DNA from: Hysterangium stoloniferum
Lineage: Eukaryota; Basidiomycota; Agaricomycetes; Hysterangiales; Hysterangiaceae
Length of the DNA stretch: 64,000 nucleotides
Assembly (NCBI GenBank): GCA_015178975.1
Contig: WHVD01000079.1
Span: 248,001-312,000, forward strand
Reading direction: 5' to 3'
Of this stretch, positions 34,101-44,615 are shown piece by piece. The translations under genes were made by a program, and so were the position numbers. Below the pieces are notes generated by a model. The model had not been told where the DNA came from. It saw only the letters and a list, made by a program, of their open reading frames with translations, and did not search any database. How positions within the stretch are numbered: the first letter of the stretch is position 1; each line of letters opens with the position of its first letter.

Positions 34101-36497
34101 CATATCAATGTCGAGTTGGTCTTTACCAATAGATCAATGAAGTATATGCATAAATACTGTTACAAAGGCCCCGATCGCACAACTATGGAGGTTGGAAAGA
34201 CACCAGATGAGATTAAACAGTATCTTGATGCACGATATGTTAGTGCACATGAGTCTGTCTGGCGATTAATGCGCAATGAACTCCACACCCAGGTTCCTGC
34301 AGTAATGGCACTTCGTGTCCACCTCCCTGGGGAAAATACTGTCATTTTTGATGCTGATCAGGGTCCTGCTGAGGCTTTACAAAGGGCAGAGCGTGCGGGC
34401 ACAACTTTAATGGCTTATTTTGAAGCTAATGCCAAGGATCTTATTGGCTACAATGGTCGCCGTGCCAGGGACACATTGTATATGGATTTTCCCGAGTATT
34501 TTACATTTGTAGCTAGGACTAAATCATGGAAGCCACGTCAAAGTGGTTTTTCCATAGGACGCATCCATTTTGTCAATGCTGCCTGTGGTGAAAGATTCCA
34601 CCTCCGTACATTGCTCACTGTCGTCCAAGGTGCCACCTCATTTGAAAATCTAAGGACTTTTCAGGGTGAGACCCATCCCACATTTCAACAAGCCTGTGTT
34701 GCACGTGGTTTGCTTGAAGATGATCGCCAGTGGAACATGTGCCTCAGAGAAGCCAGTCGCATACAGCCTGGCCTTCAACTTCGCAGGTTGTTCGTCATCA
34801 TTTTGACCATGTCCTCCCCTGCACAACCTCAAGAACTCTGGGATGAGTTCAAAGAATTTATCTGTGATGATTTGGACTGGATCCTGAGGGTTACATATAA
34901 CATTGACAATGCAGCACCTCACACAATTTATGACTTTGGTCTCTATCAGATTGATAAAATCCTCCGCTATTCTGGAAAGTCTCTTTCACTCTATCCAACC
35001 ATGCCACAAATCACTGAGAATTGGGATCAGTTCATTGGCAATCGTCTCATTAGGGAGCAGAAGAATTATAATCTTGATCATGAGCATGCCAGTGCCCAAG
35101 CCAATCTTGAAAAGTTCAATCCTGAACAACAAGTGGCTTTTGACACTATCATCAAGGCAGTTGATGAGCAGCAGGAGGGCAAAATGTTCTTTGTCAATGG
35201 CCCAGGTGGCACTGGCAAGTCCTTTGTATGGAATACTCTTGCACATGCATGTCGTGCCAAAGGCTACATTGTCCTTTGTGTCGCCTCATCTGGAATTGCA
35301 TCAATGATTCTCAAAGGTGGTCGCACCTCTCATAGCATGTTTGCAATTCCTGTTCCCTGTGAGAAGAACTCCTCATGTCACATCAAAAAGGGCTCAGAAA
35401 AGGCAGAGCTCATGAAGCAAGTACGCCTCATCATCTGGGATGAAGTTCCAATGCAGTCACATTTCATATGTGAGGCAGTCGACAGAACTCTAAGGGATGT
35501 ATTAGACAAAGATGCTCTCCCCTTTGGAGGCATTCCTGTTGCCTGGGGAGGTGACTTCCAGCAGACTTTGCCTGTTGTACAATGTGCCTCTAAAGAACAG
35601 ATTATTGGTGAATGTATTCAAAAATCTCAACTCTGGAACCATGTCAAGGTACTTTTCTTGAAAAAGAATATGCGGGTTGATCAGCATGATCCACACAGTG
35701 ATCAGTTTGCTCAGTGGCTCTTAGATGTAGGCCATGGAGATTTGCCTTTGGATCATACAATGGATATCCCTCCTCATATGATCTGTGGTCCAGAAATATC
35801 TGATCTAATTGCTGAGATATATCCAGACATCCATGTGGATGGAGACCAAAGAGATTGGCAAGATGGAGACTTCTTAGACCGTGCTATTCTGTGTCCTAGG
35901 AATTCAGATGTAGAAGAAATTAATTCAGAACTTCTGAATAGATTCCCTGGAGTGAGTCGTGTCTACCACAGTGCTGACACTGCAGAGGGTGACATGGAGG
36001 CAGAAGTCTATCCTGTGGAATATTTAAATAGTCTCAACTTTGGTGGAATTTCACCAAGTCGACTTGAGATGAAGCCAGGAGTACCTTTAATGCTACTATG
36101 GAACATAGATCCACAGATGGGACTTTTCAATGGTACAAAATTGCGACTACTGAAAATGGAAAATCATTTGCTTTTGGTGCGGATCTTAACTGGACCATGT
36201 GCTGGGGAAGAGGCATTTATTTCAAGGATTAAAATCATTACAAATGATGATGAACTCCCTTTTAAACTTCATCGGGTTCAGTTTCCAGTACGACTGGCAT
36301 TTGCAATGACAATTAACAAGTCACAGGGACAATCTTTGAAATTAGTAGGATTAGATTTGAGAATGGCTGTGTTTGGACATGGGCAATTGTATGTAGGACT
36401 TTCAAGGGGAAGAAGTTGGAATAGGGTTAAAATATTATTAGAGAAGGAGTCAAAGAGAACTGCAAATATAGTGTACAAAGATGTATTATTAGATTGA
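31140..36497 (+). CDS. Helitron replicase-helicase (RepHel), main part
   Basis: Open for 1761 codons after ATG 31212, and open further up to 31140 through in-frame GGSAA repeats, so the ATG is probably internal. Residues 1-360 are a Gln/Pro/His-rich low-complexity region with repeated QWAPPQLHHPPGN units. Next comes a Cys-rich domain (CSHCGALHWMDERL), then the rolling-circle initiator domain: HUH motif H843-M-H845 in GLPHMHCLIW and the tyrosine pair Y978/Y982 in KYMHKYCYKG. The C-terminal PIF1-like helicase has Walker A GPGGTGKS (about 1330), LIIWDEVPMQS, GGDFQQTLPVV and TINKSQGQSL...YVGLSRGRS. No internal stop, so the protein was probably functional before the inversion removed its first exon or exons. 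Confidence 0.93.
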   Translation, partial: GSAAGGSAAGGSAAGGSAPVGSDAMTDLLNRYRDLPPLLPVRQRQRRGQGNPATQMQRPILQVAPHIQQGHHPANAPIQPQAPGRTRDNVAVAAQLQQPILQLAPHTQHSHQPANVPVQLQAVNVQLAPEAVQPVVGSAAVADLYAQYDALPPLRQPAQLQPPVQAQLPILQLAPLQHHHPQQQQQQPILQWAPPQLHHPPGNPVPQQQHINAIPQPQVQVPILQLAPPQHNHPGRNPVPQQQQQPIVQWAPPQLHHPPGNAVPQQQQQPPIVQWAPPQLHHPPGNPVPQQQVPMLQLAPPQHHHPPIFPAANAQQQLQLGLPPAIPPPPVILPLAPPPAIALPAVNAPPPAIPDPAAIPPFPLPVAQLPIGRQPVVEARFPRYDVGHMNIQCSHCGALHWMDERLSASSRTTPKFGKCCKQGKIILPILGPVPHTLKSLLEDNTDNAKEFRKNIRAYNNAFAFISLGVKLDESVLQGGRGPYVFKIHGGLYHEHGSLIPYGEDVSPSYAQLYIHDPALAHEDALGNALQIRQNHRANRNLNNQTFSDLQDMMEQYNPFIVLYRQAHERLRTQAETPRLHVRLSYKAFTDPRRYNLPTGDELAVIVPGDGDTGQGDPRDIIFQRRGGPFHRLHEGQAICTPLHYVMLFPRGERGWSWDIPYANNNWQPQAAQQHEQAEEEDKSHKVTQREYYAYRLFLRANEAKTIFYAQKLFQQYIVDAWAVTEQSRLKFLSQNQPRIHAELYNQVVDAFSNDDINPNSIGQRVILPSSFTGGSRDMRQSLQNSFAIARKYGNASCFITMTANPNWEEVTRELLPGQTPADRPDLVSRVFAIKKAKMLKMITEGRIFGKTVAHIHVIEFQKRGLPHMHCLIWFEEQDKPRTPADVDSIISACFPDPETHPRLFNLVGQLMTHGPCGLHHPNAACMANGTCGKFFPKDWCEATIVNQEGYPFYLHPNNGRVYVTPKFTYDNRYVVPYSPILLLTFECHINVELVFTNRSMKYMHKYCYKGPDRTTMEVGKTPDEIKQYLDARYVSAHESVWRLMRNELHTQVPAVMALRVHLPGENTVIFDADQGPAEALQRAERAGTTLMAYFEANAKDLIGYNGRRARDTLYMDFPEYFTFVARTKSWKPRQSGFSIGRIHFVNAACGERFHLRTLLTVVQGATSFENLRTFQGETHPTFQQACVARGLLEDDRQWNMCLREASRIQPGLQLRRLFVIILTMSSPAQPQELWDEFKEFICDDLDWILRVTYNIDNAAPHTIYDFGLYQIDKILRYSGKSLSLYPTMPQITENWDQFIGNRLIREQKNYNLDHEHASAQANLEKFNPEQQVAFDTIIKAVDEQQEGKMFFVNGPGGTGKSFVWNTLAHACRAKGYIVLCVASSGIASMILKGGRTSHSMFAIPVPCEKNSSCHIKKGSEKAELMKQVRLIIWDEVPMQSHFICEAVDRTLRDVLDKDALPFGGIPVAWGGDFQQTLPVVQCASKEQIIGECIQKSQLWNHVKVLFLKKNMRVDQHDPHSDQFAQWLLDVGHGDLPLDHTMDIPPHMICGPEISDLIAEIYPDIHVDGDQRDWQDGDFLDRAILCPRNSDVEEINSELLNRFPGVSRVYHSADTAEGDMEAEVYPVEYLNSLNFGGISPSRLEMKPGVPLMLLWNIDPQMGLFNGTKLRLLKMENHLLLVRILTGPCAGEEAFISRIKIITNDDELPFKLHRVQFPVRLAFAMTINKSQGQSLKLVGLDLRMAVFGHGQLYVGLSRGRSWNRVKILLEKESKRTANIVYKDVLLD

Positions 36498-36735
36498 GAA
36501 TTTGATGTTTTTTTCCTGACAATGATTGTATTAGATAGTTAAGAGTTGTGGATGTGAGGGGTTTGCATAGCAAAGTGGTGGGGTAGGTCATTTTGATTGT
36601 GATAAATACTTAAGAGTTGTCAATGCGGGGGGGTTTGGGGGGCGAAGCCCCCCAACAAGCTGGAGCCCACAGCGAAGTTGTGGGGCCGGTCGCAAAGTGA
36701 CCGCCCCCGCAGCGTAGCAAGGGTTCCTAAGCTTG
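36498..36735 (+). mobile_element. Helitron 3' end with GC-rich hairpins
   Basis: Non-coding 3' region. It has a perfect stem (TTGGGGGGC / GCCCCCCAA around GAA, 36635-36655), a second stem (CCCACA / TGTGGG) and a third weak one (GGTC/GACC), then ends CCTAAGCTTG at 36735. The next base is the T of the interrupted LTR. The last four bases CTTG deviate from the usual CTRR; CTAA lies five bases upstream. Confidence 0.75.
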
Positions 36736-36965
36736 TCTTATTCTTTATAGGGTACATTGAACTGATGTAAGAGGGCGCTTAAGGCGTGGGAAAATACACT
36801 GCATGCTGTATAGCTGACGTGTCACACCTGGTAGAGTTTCCTTAGACTTTTCTCTTTGGATTTCCTCTACTAGGTGAGTAGATAGTTATCTTGTATTTAG
36901 TCATTTATATATACCTTTGGATTTCCTCTACTAGTGTGATATCCACTCTTAGAGTTGCCCTTACA
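36736..36965 (+). mobile_element. Gypsy2 5' LTR, remaining 230 bp
   Basis: Matches 42304-42533 of the 3' LTR with a few changes, mostly CpG in this copy against TpG or CpA in the other. It ends CCCTTACA. The first 101 bp are at 25229-25329 on the minus strand. Confidence 0.9.
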
Positions 36966-37077
36966 GTAGAAAAGTCTCACAATCTTCGAGAACTGGCCGC
37001 GATTTTATTACAGGTATTAGACGGAATAAAATCACGACCCCTCCTCACACCCTTACTTCATTCAACTCACTTTTGGG

Positions 37078-38291
37078 ATGTCTCTGCCTCCAGAGCTCGA
37101 GCAACGCTTACAGGGCATGGAACAGAATGCCCAAGACAACATCAAGGCTCTCACGGACCTTATCACCCAACTTCAACTCACCGTCAGCAATCTCGCAAAC
37201 TCTACATCCTCCTCTTCCTCAGCTGCACCTGCTACCCTCCCTCTACACCCAATTGCCCAGCCTACACCATCTGTCGATTCGTCGGCTCGGTCGACACGTC
37301 ATCCGAAAGGTTCGAAACCGAGCGACTTTGATGGTAATAGAGACAGTGGCCGTAACTTCCTACACTCGTGCTACACCTACATGATGCTATGCCCCGAAGA
37401 CTTCGCAGATGACAACACGCGTATTCTTTGGGTCTTGACCTTCATGAAAACCGGTCGAGCCGCAACTTGGGCAAGCGAGGCCATCCTGCGACACCACGCT
37501 AAAGGTGTTATGTTCACGGACTGGGGCGACTTTCAGACCCAATTCGAAGCAGAATTCTACCCGCAGTTTGAACAGGAGGCCGCTGCCAGTTGACTCAATT
37601 CCACGGCATATTTTCAGGGTGCCAGGCATATTGACCTTTACATCGACAAATTTCGAGAAACGGCGCGTAAGGCGGAGTACACCGGTGCCCCGCGGTCATG
37701 GCGTTCAGAGCAGGTCTGAACCGCGGCGTCGAGTGACAAGTCGCGACCATGACGGTCGGTCGACCAGGCAATGGCGACCTCGACGGCTGGTTCGAGACCG
37801 CGCACATCGCAGCACAAGCGCAGACGGCCAGTGACACTTTCCAGCAGTCACTCCAGCGTCGAAACTTACCTTCGAGAACACCGGTCATTTCGTCGACGAC
37901 CGGATCACATTCGCACTCGATCCCCACACCCCCTCGCGTCAACTACGCACCGCCGCCAGGGCCGCCCCCCGGACCTCCCTTCCAAACACCGTCGATGCAA
38001 CGGGGATCCGCAGTCGGAATTGTGCCTATGGAAGTGGACCGGACTCGTCGGACCCAGCAACGCATCCCTCTCAATACCTGTCGTAGGTGTGGACAGGTGG
38101 GTCATTGGGCACGCGATTGTCCAGAGATTAGGGAAATCCTCCGTTTCCTAGCAGAAGACCCAGACGACCTGTCAGCCTTCACGCAAGATATATTGGCATT
38201 AGAGGATGCAGGCCATATTTCCAATATGGACAAGGAGTCACCCCCATTGGGACAGTCGGTGGAACAGGGTTTTCCCCCCAGCAACGAGTGA
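37078..38291 (+). pseudogene. Gypsy2 gag
   Basis: Starts MSLPPELEQRLQGMEQ, with a Ser-rich linker and a capsid region (KPSDFDGNRDSGRNFLHSC, then ILWVLTFMKTGRAATWA). The first frame stops at 37593; the matching continuation (YFQGARHIDLYIDKF and so on) is in another frame, and the C-terminal half from 37749 has a Pro-rich stretch and the zinc knuckle CRRCGQVGHWARDC (CX2CX4HX4C). So at least one frameshift and one stop break it. It overlaps the pol frame by four bases in the -1 frame; a T4C6 run at 38270-38279 is a candidate slip site. Confidence 0.8.
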
Positions 38292-41200
38292 AGGATGCGC
38301 CCTCGTTGCTTATTCATGACCAACTTCACAGTGTAATGATAGATAAGATAGAGCCCCAATACACTCCTCCTACTCATGCTGAAACTGTGAGACCAATAGT
38401 CATATCTAATCTCCCAAAACCCTACCTCCGTCTCCCGAAGTGGGAGCGGAGATTGCCACCCACTTACATCATATGTTCAACCCCCTCGACCAATTCCTTG
38501 TCCTTGCCGATTCAGATTCAGGCAACAGACACTGCTGAGATCCATGCCCTGAGTGCTCTTTTAGATTGTGGCGCTACAGGACTATTCATTGACAGGGACT
38601 TTGTTAAAAGGAAGCGCCTCACCACTCGTTCCCTCACTCGTCCAATTCCAGTCCTCAATGTTGATGGCACTCACAATGAGGCAGGTGCTATCATGGAAGT
38701 AGTTGACCTCATCCTGCATTATAAAGATCATTATGAGCGTGCTGTCTTTGCAGTCACTAGTTTGGGTCACCACAATATGCTTCTTGGATTCACCTGGCTG
38801 CGACAGCACAACCCAGAGGTAGATTGGTCAACAGGCAAGGTCACCATGAGTCGATGCCCATCCCAATGCTGGACTTGCCAACAAGAGTTAAAGGAAGAGC
38901 ATCGAGCAGCTGCAAGACTTCGGGCCTGTCGTACCGGGCCATTACCGATACCCATCACTCCTATAGAAGATGACTCAATAATGGAGGGAGAGGTAGAAGA
39001 AGATACTGAACTCCGAGAGGATGGGGACCGCATTTGGGTGGCCTCACTTCCCCCAGAAGAAGAGTTTATTCGTGCAAGTACTACCACCTCTCAGCGTCTT
39101 GCAGAGGCATTTCATCATAATTCCCAACCAATGACTCCAGGTAAAGGATCAGTACAAGATCAAATTCCTGTATACCTGCATGAATATGTGGACATCTTTT
39201 CCAAGGCCTCCTTTGACAGACTTCCTGAACAGAAAGCCTGGGACCATGCCATTGAACTGGTACCAGATGCCAAACCTTCATCTTGCAAGGTGTACCCTTT
39301 AGCTCCAAATGAACAGGCAGAGCTTGATGCCTTCCTTCAAGAGAACCTATCCACAGGCCGTATCCGACCCTCAAAGTCACCCATGGCTTCCCCAGTGTTC
39401 TTTATTAAGAAAAAGGATGGGTCCCTTCGTTTAGTACAGGATTATCGTGTTCTCAATGCTGTCACTATCAAGAACCAATACCCCCTTCCTTTGATCTCTG
39501 ACCTTATCAATCAGCTACGTGGAGCTCGCTATTTCACCAAATTAGATGTACGATGGGGCTATAACAATGTGAGGATCAAGGAAGGGGATGAATGGAAAGC
39601 AGCCTTTCGCACCAACCGGGGATTGTTTGAACCCCTTGTTATGTTTTTCGGACTCACCAATAGCCCCTCCACCTTCCAGATGATGATGAATGACATTTTC
39701 CATGACCTCATCATGGAGGGTGTAGTGGTCATTTATCTGGATGACATTTTGATATTCACCAAAACACTGCAAGAGCACTACCGTGTGTCACATCTAGTCA
39801 TGCAACGGCTACACCAGCATAAACTCTACCTCAGGCCAGAGAAGTGTGAATTTGAGAAGACCAAGATTGAATATTTGGGACTCATTATCTCAGAGGGTCA
39901 GGTGGAGATGGATCCGATCAAAGTGGCTGGTGTAGCAGAATGGCCAACCCCAGGTAGCCGTAAGGAAGTACAGTCCTTCCTGGGGTTTGCCAACTTCTAC
40001 CGACACTTCATCAAGGACTTCTCCCACCATGCACGTCCCCTGTTTGATCTCACCAAAAAGGATCAGCCTTGGAAGTGGGGCAAGGAGGAAGTGGGTGCCT
40101 TTCACACTCTCAAGCATCTAGTGACTTCAGCACCAGTTCTTGCCTTTGCGAAAGACAACCTTCCATACTGTATTGAGGCTGACAGTTCAGACTTTGCCAC
40201 AGAGGCAGTACTGTCTCAGCAGTCACAGGAGGATGGCAAGTGGCATCCCATTGCATTCTACTCCAAAAGCCTCAATGAGGTGGAACGCAATTATGATATT
40301 CATGATAAGGAGATGCTGGCTATCATCCGGGCACTGGAAGAGTGGCGTCACTTTGTAGAAGGTGCTGAGCATAAGTTTGAGATTTGGACAGACCATAAGA
40401 ACCTGGAATACTTCGCACATCCAAGAAGTTGAACCGGAGGCAAGCCAGATGGTCACTTTATTTGGCACGGTTTGACTTTGAGATGCATCATCGTCCGGGA
40501 GCCTCTATGGGAAAATCAGATGCTCTATCCAGACGTGCTGACCATGGTTCTGGTGCAGAAGACAATAAGGATAGGGTACTCCTCCGACCAGAATTATTTG
40601 CTATTCGAGCATTAGAAGGGATGGAGGTTTATGGTGAAGAACGGGACATCCTGAAGGATGTCCGGGAAGGCTTGAAGGAGTCAACCCCAGAAGATGCAGT
40701 GGCAAATGCTGTTCAGAAGATGCGCAAGACTAAAAGCAGGTCTATACAGTCCTCAGAGTGGTCAGAATCAGAGGGCCTACTCCTGTTTTGTGGGAAGGTA
40801 TATGTTCCAGACCACTTGGATCTCCGCCGCCGCATTATGGCCCAACATCACGATACCAAGGTAACAGGCCACCCAGGCAGGTGGAAGACCTTAGAACTCA
40901 TTTCCAGGAATTACTGGTGGCCCCAAATGTCCAGACATGTAGGACTCTATGCCAAGACTTGTGATGTGTGTTTGCGGACCAAGACCATCCGGCATAAACC
41001 TATGGGTCAGCTGCAGCCATTGCCAATCCCCAGTCAACGCTGGGAAGTGGTCAGTGCAGACTTTATTACGGAATTGCCAGAGGCCCATGGTTTCAATGCA
41101 ATTATGAATGTGGTTGACTCACTCTCTAAACGGGCTCACTTCATCCCTACCATGACCACATTGTCAGCAGCAGGTGCAGCATGTCTTTTCCTACAGCATG

Positions 41201-42085
41201 TCTGGAAACTACATGGCTTGCCAATGAAGGTGGTTTCTGACCGTGGCTCACAGTTTGTGGCAGAATTCACCAAGGAACTCTACCGCTTGCTGGGCATCAA
41301 GATAGCCTCCTCTACTGCCTATCATCCTCAGACAGATGGACAGACAGAACGTCTCAACATGGAACTAGAACAATACATACGGGTGTTCACAAATGAGCGG
41401 CAGGATGATTGGGATGAATTACTTCCCTTAGCAGAGTTCCAATACAATAACCACATCCATTCTTCCACACAACACACACCCTTCATGGTTGACACTGGTC
41501 GTCATCCGCACATGGGTTTTGAACCACATCAGGTGCCATCCAGATTGGAATCTGTGAATGAACTTAAGGAGCGTATGGCAGATGCACTACAGGAAGCTCG
41601 GGCTGCCTTGCAGAAATCAAAGGATGACATGGCGAGATACTATAACCGACGACGGGAACCCACTCCAGTCTATCATCCAGGAGATAAGGTGTTTTTGGAT
41701 GCGAGTAATTTAGCTACTACCCGACCATCAGCCAAACTGGCACACCAGCATTTGGGCCCTTTCATGGTAGAAAGGGCAGTAGGCACACATGCCTATCGAC
41801 TGCATTTACCTCAAAAGCTCAAGCGTTTACACCCAGTTTTCCCTGTTGTTAAACTCATGCTTGCTCCAGTGGACCCATTTCCAGGCCGTCCTAAGCCCTA
41901 CCAACCCCCCCCCAGATCTTGTAGGTAACCAAGAGGAATATGAGGTGGAGGAGGTCCTTGATAGCAGGATGCACTACAGGAAGTTCCAGTATCTTATCAA
42001 ATGGAGAGGTTATGGCTATGAGGAAAATGAGTGGGTGGATGCCAAGGATGTTCATGCACCAGAACTTGTCACTGAGTTTCATTGA
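38288..42085 (+). pseudogene. Gypsy2 pol (protease, RT, RNase H, integrase, chromodomain)
   Basis: Nearly intact polyprotein. Protease with ALLDCGATGLFIDRDF, RT with SPMASPVFFIKKKDG, DYRVLNAVTIKNQYPLPL and an intact VVIYLDDILIF, RNase H with EADSSDFATEAVLS and DIHDKEMLAI, integrase with zinc-binding HPGRWKTLELI...CDVCLRTK and the DDE residues in SADFITELPE, VVSDRGSQFV and AYHPQTDGQTERLNMELEQ, then a chromodomain (FQYLIKWRGYGYEENEWVD). Two frame changes: near 40417-40430, and at a C9 run (41905-41913) just before the chromodomain. Both could be single-base indels. The LTRs differ only slightly, so this is a relatively young insertion. Confidence 0.9.
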
Positions 42086-42202
42086 CTACACTCAGGTGCA
42101 CCCAGACCCATTCAGGAGAAAGACTTTGCCATTTTCAGGGACCCCAAGTTGAGGTTGGATAACACTCGTGTGTCGGGGCGCCACACCTAGATGGGGGGGT
42201 GA

Positions 42203-42533
42203 TGTAAGGGGACAAGTCATGCACACTTTATTTTCCCCAGATTAGTACCCCCCAGACTATGCCTTATTGTCTATTCCATTTTATTACCTCCCCATAACAG
42301 GACATCTTATTCTTTATAGGTACATTGAACTGATATAAGAGGGCACTTAAGGTGTGGGAAAATACACTGCATGCTGTATAGCTGACGTGTCACACCTGGT
42401 AGAGTTTCCTTAGACTTTTCTCTTTGGATTTCCTCTACTAGGTGAGTAGATAGTTATCTTGTATTTAGTCATTTATATATACCTTTGGATTTCCTCTACT
42501 AGTGTGATATCCACTCTTAGAGTTGCCCTTACA
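42203..42533 (+). mobile_element. Gypsy2 3' LTR (331 bp)
   Basis: TGTAAGGGG...CCCTTACA, preceded by a purine tract (ATGGGGGGGTGA) and followed by GTGTC (42534-42538), which is the TSD shared, inverted, with 25330-25334. It inserted into Gypsy1 gag between the Gly and His codons of the zinc knuckle. Confidence 0.93.
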
Positions 42534-42538
42534 GTGTC

Positions 42539-44578
42539 CGGGATCTGCACACAACAAGCAAAGGTTGTTGTCCATTCGACATTGCTTTTCCTGTGGTAGG
42601 AGTTTGCCATCGGAGCTGAGTTTGCCAGTTAAGTCAGGTTTGTCTTTATCTTGAGACTTATTCAACTGTTTGCCCTTGCCTTTCTTGTCATTAGAACCCT
42701 TGTTTTCAGACCTTTTATCGGAGTTCGAGTTGCTACTATTGTTGGTGTTTTGATTACCAGACTTGTTGGCATTCTTATTGTCCAATGATTTTTTGTCCAA
42801 TGGGTTTTCGCGACTAATTTCCAAATGTCATTCCCAGTACCGGGCGTCCACATTTTGGGCCTTTAGATGCATGAGGGGGAGAGTCTTCGGTTTGCCGGTC
42901 TCTCCTTTGGAAACTTCGTCTTTGAGGCAAGATGGGAGGTGTTAGGATACACACTCAGGCTGGGTTTCTGGAGAAACCCGCGGGATATCCGGTAGGACTT
43001 GGCTTCAGCTTATAGGCTGCGCCCTCGCTAGATCGTGTTGTCCAATTTCAAACGGACGGATGGGGATCCTGGGGAGTCCGGGCAGGGTTCGTGGGTCGTA
43101 GGTCGTAAGTCGGGGGTCGTGGGTTGTAAGTTGGAGGTCATGGGTTGTGAGTCGAGTTTGTTGAGAGAGATAGATGCGCCAGAGCCCATGGGCTCTGACT
43201 AGTGTGAGCGATGTGAATCGAGTAAGGTTTTAGAGTGGAAAATATTATTAGATTACTGGGGGGAATCTAAGCTAATTTTCTGACTGGATTATATGTACAA
43301 CATCTGCCAGTTTATATAGACTGTGGAATGCATGACATACCAAATCCAGTAATAACGAAACAAAACTAACAAAACATAAAACGGGAATAGTAAACACCAA
43401 ATTGGTGTTAGGAACGGGACGGAGTCCGAATCATGACAAAGCATAACCCATAACGGGAAACGGAGCGGGAGCGGAGTCCTAAATCGTGACAGGTCATTTG
43501 ACTAAAACGGGAATGGGGCTCGATTAGAGCGGTGACGGGATTCTAAGTGGGGACCGGTGACTGATGCGTGGGACGAAGACGGACATAGACAGAGACGGAG
43601 TCCGGGGGAAGTCCGGTGACTGATATGTGTTGTAATGAGGTCAAACGTAATGAGTCTTGACGTAACGGAGTCCGGGCGGGAAATCCTATAAACAGACGAT
43701 TGGTGCTTGTAGTGCGTGGGGGCGTACGGGTTAGTGCCCGGAGTCTGGCGGGATTGTCCGGTTGTAACAGGAGGCCAGAGTAAAATTGGTAATGGAGGGC
43801 TGAATCGCCCCAGTCACAACGCGCAGCAAGGTTGTTGAACTGGATGATGTAATCGGTGATGCACTGGGTGTCTTTCATTTTGAGATTAGAGAGCGCAGTT
43901 TCAGCATCGCCAGTTTGGTCATAGGGACCAAAGTTTGTTTCGAGTTCCTCAACAAAGGCATCCCAATCGTGAAGCCAATCGGGATCTTCGGAGGTGAGGC
44001 CGGAGAATGTGGGTTCAAACCAGGCTGCTGCAGAGTCCTTAAGGTAAGAGAGTGCAAAATTTATCTTTCGGTCATCCATTGCAAACGCAGCCAGGCGGTC
44101 CTGAAAGTTGAATCAACATTGCATAAGAAATGTCGGCAATTTCTTTGGGTTTGAGCCGGTAAACAGCTCAAGGTTTGTTGACTCAGGTTTGCCCAGGTTC
44201 CTTTTCCTTGGTATTGTTTCTAAGGAATTCGTTAAGGGATCCTAGGGTACCTGAGAACAATTCCCATGTCTTGTCAGGATCGAGAGCTGGTTTTTGTTTT
44301 GTGGATTTCTTAGAACCACTGGCCTGAGGTACTGGTTGGTCACCATCCTCGGGTTCGGGTTCCAGAGCTGATTGATTGTTATCCCCTTCAGGTGCTTCAG
44401 GTTCAGTTGCTTCAGTAACTTCTTCAGCATCGCCGGTAATTTCCACAAAGTGGGATTCTTCAGAGGTTCCTGGTTGCAGGGTTCTCTGAGTAGCTCGGGC
44501 TGTATACAGGAAAGGAGACTTGAGAGTGGAAAATTCTGCTTCACCACTTGGCTTGGTATCTTTTTTTCTCGGGGGCAT
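42539..44578 (-). pseudogene. Gypsy1 gag (5' half of Gypsy1)
   Basis: Starts MPPRKKDTKPSGE at 44578, with an acidic Glu/Pro-rich part and ALDPDKTWELFSGTLG. The capsid region follows on 44079-43770 (INFALSYLKDSAAAWFEP, then DWDAFVEELETNFGPYDQ and LHYQFYSGL). It is broken by a solo LTR (42940-43769) and resumes at 42934 with LPSCLKDEVSKGE, KAQNVDARYWE and an Asn/Ser/Lys-rich linker, ending in the first half of the zinc knuckle (CLLCADPG) at the Gypsy2 insertion. The rest of the element lies at 25330-31048 on the plus strand. Confidence 0.88.
42940..43769 (-). mobile_element. Solo LTR Y in Gypsy1 gag (830 bp)
   Basis: Plus strand TGTTAGGATAC...GGTTGTAACA, flanked by a perfect TSD GGAGG (42935-42939 and 43770-43774). 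Minus orientation is inferred from the shared core CTTGGCTTCAGCTTATAGG at about 42997. A sister solo LTR is at 51785-52604. Confidence 0.9.
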
Positions 44579-44615
44579 GATTAATGGAAAATGTGAGTGT
44601 GAAATCAGAATATAC

